A DNA stretch of 5,895 nucleotides from a bacterium (lineage in GTDB: Bacteria; Bacillota; Clostridia; Lachnospirales; Lachnospiraceae). Shown here piece by piece: positions 1 through 5,076 of this stretch; the stretch's first letter is position 1, and every line of letters begins with the position of its first letter. Position numbers and translations under genes: made by a program. The notes under the pieces were generated by a model. That model made no database searches and had not been told where the DNA came from. It worked only from the letters and a program-made list of their open reading frames with translations. The stretch is taken from contig SFRL01000089.1 in NCBI GenBank assembly GCA_004562765.1, positions 1 to 5,895 of the forward strand. Direction: 5' to 3'.

Positions 1-16
1 CTTGACTGTAGTTCAT
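1..16 (-). CDS. Start of a divergent leftward gene, cut by the window edge
   Basis: On the minus strand an ATG at 16-14 is preceded by AAGGAG (31-26) at a 9-nt spacing, and the readable codons give Met-Asn-Tyr-Ser-Gln before the window ends. Nothing can be said about the product. Its position, facing away from an XRE repressor gene across an operator-rich spacer, suggests that it is the first gene of the operon controlled by that repressor, as in phage lysogeny switches; this is inference. The call rests only on the start codon, the ribosome binding site and the context, because just five codons are visible. Confidence 0.5.
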
Positions 17-45
17 AGTGAAAAGCTCCTTCCTGTGATAGTCTT

Positions 46-54
46 ATATTACCA
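46..54 (-). promoter_or_regulatory. Possible extended -10 element for the leftward gene
   Basis: Read on the minus strand, the sequence is TGG followed by TAATAT, which resembles an extended -10 (TGn plus a hexamer with 4 of 6 consensus bases). No convincing -35 lies 16-18 bp upstream. Transcription from here would start close to the ACTATCA box at 42-36, so a repressor bound at that box would block it. This is a weak assignment made by eye. Confidence 0.25.
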
Positions 55-109
55 CAAAAACTTTTAACTTTCACTGACATCTATCTTAACACACAGGGAT
101 TCCTCCTAA

Positions 110-159
110 AATGTATGATATTCACGAACTATCGTTCATGACATCAACTATCATACATT
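110..159. repeat. Nested inverted repeats in the operator region
   Basis: The outer repeat is an 11-bp perfect inverted pair, AATGTATGATA at 110-120 and TATCATACATT at 149-159. Inside it is a second dyad, TCACGAAC at 122-129 and GTTCATGA at 134-141, with 7 of 8 pairs and a TATC loop. The two dyads are concentric to within about two bases, and both overlap ACTATC boxes. This fits cooperative binding by a dimeric repressor. A cruciform or RNA hairpin is possible but less likely, since no U-tract follows. Confidence 0.6.
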
Positions 160-181
160 CCAATTGAAGGTGGAATCATCT

Positions 182-208
182 ATGATAGTTCCAATAGGGA
201 ACTATCAT
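182..208. promoter_or_regulatory. Perfect 11-bp dyad operator just before the XRE gene
   Basis: ATGATAGTTCC at 182-192 and GGAACTATCAT at 198-208 are exact inverted copies separated by 5 bp. The dyad ends 19 bp before the preferred start codon and overlaps an alternative upstream ATG at 207. A repressor here would sit at the promoter or early leader of its own gene, giving negative autoregulation. If transcribed, it would also form a hairpin close to the ribosome binding site at 218-222. Confidence 0.6.
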
Positions 209-217
209 GGTAATTCT

Positions 218-222
218 GGAGG
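218..222 (+). promoter_or_regulatory. Ribosome binding site that decides the XRE start
   Basis: GGAGG lies 5 nt before the ATG at 228. The earlier in-frame ATG at 207 has no purine-rich Shine-Dalgarno site and falls within the operator dyad, so 228 is the better start. Confidence 0.6.
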
Positions 223-227
223 CAATC

Positions 228-575
228 ATGGACAGCTTTTTGCAAGAGGTAGGAGGCCGAGTTAAGGAAGCGCGGGTGCGGAAGCATCTGTCGCAGGCTC
301 AACTTGCAGAAATGCTTGGTCTATCGTCCCGGTATATCAGCAATCTCGAAACCGGTAAACAGAACATGAGTATCACAGCACTTGCGAAGATCTCGGATGT
401 GCTCGAAGTATCTGCAGACTGGATTCTTCGCAATAACACTCAGGATGCACTGGAGATCACCGCGGATGAGCTCAGAGAACTGCTGGCGGATTGCACCCCT
501 GCGGAGCGAATGGGAATCATGCGTGTCGCGCAGGAAACAAAGAAAGCGCTGAAAAGCAAGAAGCACGAATCATAA
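228..575 (+). CDS. XRE-family helix-turn-helix repressor (115 aa)
   Basis: This is a small cytoplasmic DNA-binding regulator of the XRE/Cro-CI type. Residues about 9-67 form the HTH_3 domain: GRVKEARVRKHLSQ, then AQLAEMLGLSS as the first part of the helix-turn-helix, RYISNLETGK as the recognition helix and following turn, and the typical ending LAKISDVLEVSADWIL. A short helical C-terminal tail (residues about 80-115), ending in a lysine-rich run, may serve dimerisation. There is no peptidase domain, so it is not a LexA/CI-type self-cleaving repressor. The start at 228 is preferred for its GGAGG site; starting at 207 would add seven residues. Five ACTATC boxes lie directly upstream and are its likely operators. 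Its stop codon is one base from the stop of the convergent phosphatase gene. The targets and inducer are not visible. Confidence 0.9.
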   Translation: MDSFLQEVGGRVKEARVRKHLSQAQLAEMLGLSSRYISNLETGKQNMSITALAKISDVLEVSADWILRNNTQDALEITADELRELLADCTPAERMGIMRVAQETKKALKSKKHES

Positions 576-576
576 G

Positions 577-1248
577 CTATTGAGCATCCACATAGAACTC
601 AGCCATGTCATCAAACCGTAGGCAAGCCAGCCTGCCGCCGTAACCATGACCTGCGCCACAGTCAATGTCAATACGATTCTGACCGTGCCATACAGAAACC
701 GGCAGGCCATGGGAATATCGATATGTGGATGTGTGCCCGAAAATGAGCGTCTCATTAGATGATGCGGTATCGTCTTTCCGAATCCGGTACCAGACGCAGA
801 ATGTTGTTTCATCCCAATTCTGGTGGTTGTATTCTGCAAACATATAGGCTGGTGCAGCGTGAACCAGACGATAGGTCTGCCCGTTGCAGCTGATGGCAGT
901 CTCCAAGGAAAGACCAGACAGGAAGTCAAGCATGGCTTCCTGTTTTTCTTTTGCCAGTGAACAGAAAGACTGATAGGTCGGATATGCACCGTTGCTCTCC
1001 CAGCGGAAGCTGAGCATGTCATCCTCCGGATGGAATATGGCATCGAGCATCATGTGCTCATGATTGCCAAGAAGCATCGTGATATTTTCGCGGTGCATGA
1101 TGTCTTCCAGAATAGAGATGCCGTCCGGGCCACGGTCTATGACATCCCCCAAGATGTACAGATGATCCGAATCGCAGAGTTCAATCTTGCGAAGCATCTC
1201 GTGATAAGCTTTCCCGCATCCATGAATATCGGACATCACATAGATCAA
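577..1248 (-). CDS. PPP-family metallophosphoesterase, phage-type protein phosphatase (223 aa)
   Basis: This is a cytoplasmic two-metal phosphatase predicted to hydrolyse phosphoserine, phosphothreonine or related phosphoesters. The PPP signature motifs are all present and in order: SDIHG (residues 6-10), GDVIDRG (34-40), GNHE (61-64), the metal histidine in LVHAAP (H130), GHTST (171-175, H172), and a C-terminal IDCGAGHGYGGRLACL stretch (194-209) typical of this family. The length is close to that of phage lambda phosphatase (221 aa) and bacterial PrpA-like enzymes; a diadenosine tetraphosphatase (ApaH-like) activity cannot be excluded. The start is a TTG overlapping the TGA of the upstream gene (shared TTGA), with AAAGGAG 9 nt before it, so translation is probably coupled. 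It is the last gene of a three-gene leftward operon. The natural substrate is unknown. Confidence 0.88.
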   Translation of the reverse strand: MIYVMSDIHGCGKAYHEMLRKIELCDSDHLYILGDVIDRGPDGISILEDIMHRENITMLLGNHEHMMLDAIFHPEDDMLSFRWESNGAYPTYQSFCSLAKEKQEAMLDFLSGLSLETAISCNGQTYRLVHAAPAYMFAEYNHQNWDETTFCVWYRIRKDDTASSNETLIFGHTSTYRYSHGLPVSVWHGQNRIDIDCGAGHGYGGRLACLRFDDMAEFYVDAQ

Positions 1249-1583
1249 GTACCACCACTCCTTTCCCGCTCAAAATGGCTTTCGACGATGTAATCATATA
1301 GGGCCTCCGGTGTGGTCAGATCCACGGAGCGCTCGACACCGTTCTCCGTCCATGTAACTGTTTTATCCTCCGTACTTTCGTAAAGCCACCATGAAATATA
1401 GTCATGCTTGTCATCCATCTCCGCAGAAAGGATGGACATCAGGGTGTGCAAAATGAGGCAGCCACAGTCAAAACCGTTCGTCTGCGTGTCATATTTCCGG
1501 AGAAGGGCGTACATCTCCTCGTTGAACGTTCTTTGCTGCTGGATACCCTTGATCGCGATCAGGAAGGATTCTTTGGATAGCAT
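1245..1583 (-). CDS. Small acidic protein of unknown function (112 aa)
   Basis: I do not recognise a family with certainty. The protein begins MLSKESFLIAIKGIQ, which looks helical, followed by a hydrophobic helix with two cysteines (FDCGCLILHTLMSIL, residues 38-52), then a Trp/Tyr-rich segment DYISWWLYES (61-70) and a C-terminal part, LTTPEALYDYIVESH. The make-up is soluble and acidic, with no signal peptide or clear membrane segment. The ATG at 1583 has a GAGGCG-type site about 7 nt upstream that overlaps the stop of the preceding gene, and its own TGA overlaps the TTG of the phosphatase gene, so all three are probably translated together. The compact overlap and consistent frame make it a real gene; the function is open. 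Confidence 0.72.
   Translation of the reverse strand: MLSKESFLIAIKGIQQQRTFNEEMYALLRKYDTQTNGFDCGCLILHTLMSILSAEMDDKHDYISWWLYESTEDKTVTWTENGVERSVDLTTPEALYDYIVESHFERERSGGT
1258..1264 (-). promoter_or_regulatory. Ribosome binding site supporting the TTG start of the phosphatase
   Basis: AAAGGAG on the minus strand lies 9 nt before the TTG at 1248-1246, inside the end of the upstream gene. The next in-frame start, an ATG four codons later, would cut into the run before the first metal-binding motif and has no such site, which supports TTG. Confidence 0.6.
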
Positions 1584-1592
1584 GAAATCGCC

Positions 1593-1907
1593 TCATTTCT
1601 GTATGTTCTGTCTATGCTGCTGTTCGGTTTTGATTTTGGTCAGAATAGCAGACCAGTCATTCTCAATATCAGAGAATCCGGGGCTGTATTCTGTCTGCTG
1701 TAAGTGCTCGCGGATGTCGCGCTCAATGACGGACAGGCACCCATCAGAAAAGGTCGCCAGGCATTTCGACAGGATGTCGCACATCCAGTTCGGGGCATAA
1801 GACAATCGACCGAGGCAATAGCGGGTGCTGCATTCGACAAGAAACTCCATCTCAGCCGTGGATAGTGTCGAAAACCTGTGCATGGTTGAAGAATTGGGGG
1901 ACATCAT
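1593..1907 (-). CDS. Small protein of unknown function (104 aa), first gene of the leftward operon
   Basis: This is a hypothetical protein with no recognised domain. It looks mostly helical: residues 15-55 (LSTAEMEFLVECSTRYCLGR, then the region around NWMCDIL) contain three cysteines, and a charged helix IERDIREHLQQ (61-71) follows. No signal peptide or membrane helix is seen. An ATG farther upstream at 1952 would extend it to 119 aa, but AGGAG on the minus strand (1917-1913) lies 5 nt before the ATG at 1907 and 8 nt before a second ATG at 1904, so the start is one of these two. It is followed after 9 nt by the 112-aa gene and then the phosphatase. It is probably an accessory gene of the mobile element. 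Confidence 0.65.
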   Translation of the reverse strand: MMSPNSSTMHRFSTLSTAEMEFLVECSTRYCLGRLSYAPNWMCDILSKCLATFSDGCLSVIERDIREHLQQTEYSPGFSDIENDWSAILTKIKTEQQHRQNIQK

Positions 1908-2012
1908 CAAAGCTCCTTTCTGCAAAGCTGTATCTTTATCTGAAAGCATCAAAAGCCAAAACCACAGAACTTATCCACCATACAATAGATTACCATATCA
2001 TGGCGTAAGCAG

Positions 2013-2065
2013 ACAGTTCACAATATGCGGGGTCGGATCGCCCGTCCTTTCATACTGTGAACTGT
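2013..2065. repeat. 53-bp imperfect palindrome upstream of the recombinase
   Basis: The arms at 2013-2027 (starting ACAGTTCACA) and 2051-2065 (ending TGTGAACTGT) pair at 14 of 15 positions. Symmetry continues inward about the same centre (2039): CGG at 2034-2036 pairs with CCG at 2042-2044, and GG at 2031-2032 with CC at 2046-2047, giving about 19 of 26 pairs in total. It lies about 60-110 bp before the recombinase start and has no U-tract, so it is not a terminator of standard form. It may be an operator for both divergent operons. Its size, symmetry and place next to the gene also resemble an attachment or crossover site of a large serine recombinase. Confidence 0.65.
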
Positions 2066-2110
2066 TCATGATCAGCTTGGAAGGGTAGAATGATATTGAC
2101 AACGAGTGCA

Positions 2111-2116
2111 AGAGGG
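2111..2116 (+). promoter_or_regulatory. Ribosome binding site that decides the recombinase start
   Basis: AGAGGG lies 7 nt before the GTG at 2124. The earlier in-frame GTG at 2106 has no such site, so the protein most likely begins at 2124. Confidence 0.5.
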
Positions 2117-2123
2117 TGTTTGT

Positions 2124-3968
2124 GTGAGCGAGGACAGAAAAGCCAAGATCAGAGAGCGCTATAAAGGCAATAACACAGCAGACATCAAAGTGATTCCGGC
2201 GCTGGAACAGCCGAGCTTCTACGAGGACTTCTCAGAGAAGCGCGTTGCGGTATACGCACGAGTCTCCACAGGCAGCGCCAATCAGACATCCTCCTATGAG
2301 CTTCAGAAAGGATACTACGAACAGGACGTGACCCGGCACCCGGGGTGGAAGCTGGTGCGCATCTATGCGGACGAGGGAATCAGCGGAACGTCCCTCAGTC
2401 ACAGGGATGAGTTCGTGCAGATGATCAAGGATTGCGAAGCCGGAAAGATCGACCTCATCATTACCAAAAGTGTCAGCCGCTTTTCCAGAAACGTACTTGA
2501 CTGCATTGGCGAGGTTCGCAAGCTGGCGTCGCTACCGCATCCTGTCGGCGTCTTTTTTGAGACTGAGAACATCTATACACTCAACAGCGACAGTGAGATG
2601 AGCCTGTCCTTCGTGTCAACACTGGCACAGGAGGAATCCCATACCAAGAGCCGGTCTATGGATCGCTCGGTGGACATGCGGTTCTCCATGGGCATCTTCC
2701 TTACTCCAGCGCTGCTGGGGTATGATCTGGATGAGGACGGAAGGCTGGTCATCAATGAGGATGAAGCGCTGACTGTTCGCCTCTGCTTCTTCATGTACCT
2801 GTATGGCTATAGCTGTCAGCAGATTGCGGAGACCCTCATGAAATTGGGGCGACTCACAAAGCTCGGGAATACAAAGTGGACGGCAGGAACTGTGCTTGCC
2901 GTTCTGCAGAATGAACGGCACTGTGGCGATATCCTCGCTCGAAAGACATGGACGCCCAGCTACCTGAACCATAAATCCAAAAAGAACAGAAATGAAAAGC
3001 GGAAGTATTACTCCCGAGACGATCATCCCGCCATCATCTCCCGGGATGACTTCATTGCAACGCAGCGGCTGATTGCCAATTCCAAATATGGCCATAAGGG
3101 ACTGCTCCCCTCTTTGCATGTGATTACGGCGGGCATACTGCGTGGATTCGTTGAGATCAACCCGCACTGGGCCGGTTTCACGAAAGAGGATTACTTCAAT
3201 GCGGTGAGTGAACTGGAAGAGCAAAGCTCCGAGATGTCTGTAACCAACATTCATGATATTGCAACGGCTTTTGACCTCAGTGGTTTTGAGATCGCGCGGG
3301 CGAATTTCTTTCAGACGCCGGAGGATATTTCGGTATCCTTGTCTGCTGCAAATCTGCTGTTCAGCCGGGCATGTGTGCTGAAGATGGGAAAGACCGATGT
3401 GATTGAACTTCTGTTTGATCCCATCCGGAAACTGCTGGCTGTGCGCACCGCGCCAGAAGACAGTAAGCATGGCATCCAATGGGCATCTACTCTGGATGGG
3501 CGCAGGCACATCAAGATGATTTGCGGCAGCGCATTCATGCCGCTCGTGTATGAGATTCTGGGCTGGGATAAAGAAACCCGGTACAAAGTGCGTGGCCTGC
3601 GCCGCCAGAAGGATCAGCAAAGCGTGCTGTTCTTTGACCTGAATGATGCAGAGAAGTATATCGACACAATGCCCAATCATCCAGAAAGTGGCCCGTCAAG
3701 GAAATGTGCGCTCTTTGAGGATGGCATGAAGCCCATGGCGAAGACGTACAAAACGAAGGTGGTTGCAAGCCCTGCGAGCTGGGTCGAGAGCTTTGGCAGA
3801 AAAGCGACGGGAGGCAACGTTCCGCTGACCCAAAGCGATGATGAGCCTTGGCGAGTTTCCGAAGCAGGCATTCCCTATCAGGTGGACAAAGATTTGAATC
3901 CATCGACCGAAGCTGTTCTCCAACAGGGGATTCAAGAGATCGTTTCAACTATTCAAAGGAGAGAATAA
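2124..3968 (+). CDS. Large serine recombinase with an unusual C-terminal half (614 aa)
   Basis: The protein is a site-specific DNA recombinase that cuts DNA through a serine nucleophile, likely integrating, excising or inverting the element. The resolvase domain spans about residues 38-185: YARVST carries the predicted catalytic S48 with R46, DEGISGTSL follows at 83-91, and KSVSRFSRN (115-123) carries the catalytic arginines R119 and R122. The helical 'recombinase' domain covers about 195-320. The zinc-ribbon domain expected next is missing: there are no paired CxxC motifs, and the usual LSGLL-C-x-x-C region is replaced by LLPSLHVITAGILRGF. From about 383 to 506, plus WVESFG at 553-558, it carries a domain also found in the next two proteins. 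GTG at 2124 is preferred because AGAGGG precedes it. The next gene starts 3 nt after the stop. The target site is unknown. Confidence 0.92.
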   Translation: MSEDRKAKIRERYKGNNTADIKVIPALEQPSFYEDFSEKRVAVYARVSTGSANQTSSYELQKGYYEQDVTRHPGWKLVRIYADEGISGTSLSHRDEFVQMIKDCEAGKIDLIITKSVSRFSRNVLDCIGEVRKLASLPHPVGVFFETENIYTLNSDSEMSLSFVSTLAQEESHTKSRSMDRSVDMRFSMGIFLTPALLGYDLDEDGRLVINEDEALTVRLCFFMYLYGYSCQQIAETLMKLGRLTKLGNTKWTAGTVLAVLQNERHCGDILARKTWTPSYLNHKSKKNRNEKRKYYSRDDHPAIISRDDFIATQRLIANSKYGHKGLLPSLHVITAGILRGFVEINPHWAGFTKEDYFNAVSELEEQSSEMSVTNIHDIATAFDLSGFEIARANFFQTPEDISVSLSAANLLFSRACVLKMGKTDVIELLFDPIRKLLAVRTAPEDSKHGIQWASTLDGRRHIKMICGSAFMPLVYEILGWDKETRYKVRGLRRQKDQQSVLFFDLNDAEKYIDTMPNHPESGPSRKCALFEDGMKPMAKTYKTKVVASPASWVESFGRKATGGNVPLTQSDDEPWRVSEAGIPYQVDKDLNPSTEAVLQQGIQEIVSTIQRRE

Positions 3969-3971
3969 CCT

Positions 3972-4664
3972 ATGGATGTCTTACTGCCGCCTCTGGGCAA
4001 TAGGCCCAGCCCGCTACAGCCGCAGATGCCTGTGAAGCCGGAACGGAAAACGCATATTGAGCCGTATGAGGCAGAGGAAGATCCTGACTTCAGTTACGAC
4101 GGTTTTCAGGTGACGAGGCGTGAGTATTATGCGCACATGCAGGAACCGGCGATCTCCTTTTCAGATGGAAAGCTCAGCATCAATGCTGTGTGTCTCAAGA
4201 AAGCCCCTGATGTGGAGTATGTGCAGATTCTGGTCAACCGGGAGCAGAAGAAGCTCGTGATTCGCCCCTGTGCGGAGGATGACTGGGATTCGCTCAAGTG
4301 GTGTACTGCTGCGCGAAAGACGAAGGTCATCACCTGCCGCATGTTTTTCGCCATGATCATGGACATGATGCAGTGGGATCCTGCGAACAGATACAAGATC
4401 ATCGGAAAGATGATTCATCATGAGGACGAGTACCTGTTTGTGTTTGATCTGACTGCCGGAACCATGTATGAGCGGGAAACCGTCGTGGATGAGAATGGAA
4501 AAGAGCGCAGGAAGACATCCCGAACACCGGTGTATTCCAGTGAATGGGTCGGCAAGTTCGGCAAACCTGTAGAGGAGCACCGGCAGGCTGTACAGATCAA
4601 TATCTTCGATGGTTATGCCATCTATGGAATGAAGCAAAACAAAGGAGACCCTGTCCAACGATGA
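3972..4664 (+). CDS. Stand-alone recombinase C-terminal-domain protein (230 aa)
   Basis: This has no catalytic resolvase part but matches the recombinase C-terminal domain. Residues 44-50 (GFQVTRR) match GFEIARA of the recombinase (387-393); C74, the strand YVQILVN (83-89), RYKIIG after W135, the strand LFVFDL (155-160) and WVGKFG (192-197) all have counterparts in the same order and at nearly the same spacing. The N-terminal 35 residues are proline-rich and probably disordered. No membrane segment or signal is seen. A likely role is as a DNA-binding or recombinase-binding partner; a recombination directionality factor is one possibility (inference). The AGGAG ribosome binding site lies inside the end of the recombinase gene, about 10 nt before the ATG, so the two are co-translated. 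Confidence 0.8.
   Translation: MDVLLPPLGNRPSPLQPQMPVKPERKTHIEPYEAEEDPDFSYDGFQVTRREYYAHMQEPAISFSDGKLSINAVCLKKAPDVEYVQILVNREQKKLVIRPCAEDDWDSLKWCTAARKTKVITCRMFFAMIMDMMQWDPANRYKIIGKMIHHEDEYLFVFDLTAGTMYERETVVDENGKERRKTSRTPVYSSEWVGKFGKPVEEHRQAVQINIFDGYAIYGMKQNKGDPVQR
4216..4239 (+). repeat. 24-nt direct repeat, copy 1 (inside the 230-aa gene)
   Basis: This segment matches 4763-4786 at 23 of 24 bases and codes for the shared peptide YVQILVN. It reflects the common origin of the two neighbouring genes rather than a mobile or regulatory repeat. Confidence 0.7.
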
Positions 4665-4677
4665 GGAGGATGATGAA

Positions 4678-5076
4678 ATGGCACAGCCGTTTGTAAGTGT
4701 CGATACCCGGAAAGGACGTATCCGGCTGAACCGATGCTGCTATGACATACTGCGTGAACCCAAGTATGTGCAGATACTGGTCAACCCGGCAAAGGAACAG
4801 CTGGGTATTCTGAGAACGGATAAAATGGCACCTGAATCCAGTAGACTGAAAAAGGAAGATGCGAAGCAAGGACACTCCGATATCTACTGCCCGGGCCTCA
4901 TCGGCGATCTTATTGAGCGATACAGATGGATTCGAGGGCGCTCATACCGACTATCGGCACTGGCTTGTTTGGATAGCGAGATGCTGGTCTTTTCTCTCCC
5001 TGCAGCGCAGATGACGGATGAGGTAGTCAGAAACGATAGCCGGGAGGCAGCGTATGAGGATCAGACTAAGCATTGA
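4678..5076 (+). CDS. Small stand-alone recombinase C-terminal-domain protein (132 aa)
   Basis: A shorter paralogue of the preceding protein. It contains only the core of the shared domain: GRIRLNRCCY (residues 13-22) matches GKLSINAVCL, YVQILVN (30-36) is identical to the 230-aa protein, C71 and W84 keep the 13-residue spacing of C122 and W135, Y90 keeps its distance from the tryptophan, and MLVFSL (102-107) matches the last strand. The WVxxFG tail is missing. The ATG has AGGAGG 8 nt upstream, overlapping the TGA of the preceding gene. Its last 23 bases overlap the next gene. With no catalytic domain, it is probably a binding partner or antagonist in complexes containing the recombinase or the 230-aa protein; this is inference. 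Confidence 0.78.
   Translation: MAQPFVSVDTRKGRIRLNRCCYDILREPKYVQILVNPAKEQLGILRTDKMAPESSRLKKEDAKQGHSDIYCPGLIGDLIERYRWIRGRSYRLSALACLDSEMLVFSLPAAQMTDEVVRNDSREAAYEDQTKH
4763..4786 (+). repeat. 24-nt direct repeat, copy 2 (inside the 132-aa gene)
   Basis: Second copy of the segment at 4216-4239, with one mismatch. It lies at the equivalent place in the shared domain, supporting duplication of the two genes. Confidence 0.7.

Larger units (their letters stand above)
36..206. promoter_or_regulatory. Operator array: five ACTATC/GATAGT boxes between divergent genes
   Basis: The core ACTATC, or its complement GATAGT, occurs five times: at 37-42 (minus orientation), 128-133, 147-152, 184-189 (minus orientation) and 201-206. 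A given hexamer would be expected about 0.1 times on both strands of this stretch, so the cluster is not chance. The last two boxes form one perfect dyad, and the box at 128-133 occupies the centre of another. The array lies between the XRE regulator gene and the divergent leftward gene. The simplest reading is that the regulator binds here to control itself and the divergent operon. I saw no good -35/-10 pair for the rightward promoter. Confidence 0.65.
1908..2123. other. Divergent spacer between the leftward operon and the recombinase operon
   Basis: No gene is supported in this 216-base stretch. It should hold both promoters, but I see no strong -35/-10 pair on either strand. A TTGACA at 2096-2101 has no -10 at the proper distance. 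The main structure is the 53-bp imperfect palindrome at 2013-2065, described separately. The octamer GTTCATGA at 2064-2071 also occurs at 134-141 in the XRE control region, which may be chance. Confidence 0.6.

Noticed and set aside
92..107. AGGAGG on the minus strand followed by GTG-TGT-TAA
   Set aside because: The site is strong, but the frame has only two codons; a leader of that size cannot be supported.
1408..1800. A 130-codon plus-strand frame crossing the leftward operon
   Set aside because: It spans two minus-strand genes that have good ribosome binding sites and coupled spacing, and its cysteine- and serine-rich product looks like out-of-frame translation.
1971..1979. DnaA-box-like TTATCCACC
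   Set aside because: It is 8 of 9 to the consensus, but about one such match is expected by chance in a window of this size, and there is no cluster or AT-rich unwinding region.
1825..2088. An 87-codon plus-strand frame running into the recombinase spacer
   Set aside because: It overlaps the start and ribosome binding site of the 104-aa minus-strand gene and reads through the 53-bp palindrome; no ribosome binding site or known motif supports it.
2096..2101. Perfect TTGACA as a -35 for the recombinase
   Set aside because: No -10-like hexamer lies 16-18 bp downstream, and the transcript would begin within the coding sequence.
2616..3680. A 354-codon open frame on the minus strand opposite the recombinase gene
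   Set aside because: It is antisense to a recombinase with clear catalytic motifs, its product resembles nothing I know, and it looks like a shadow of codon bias on the real strand.
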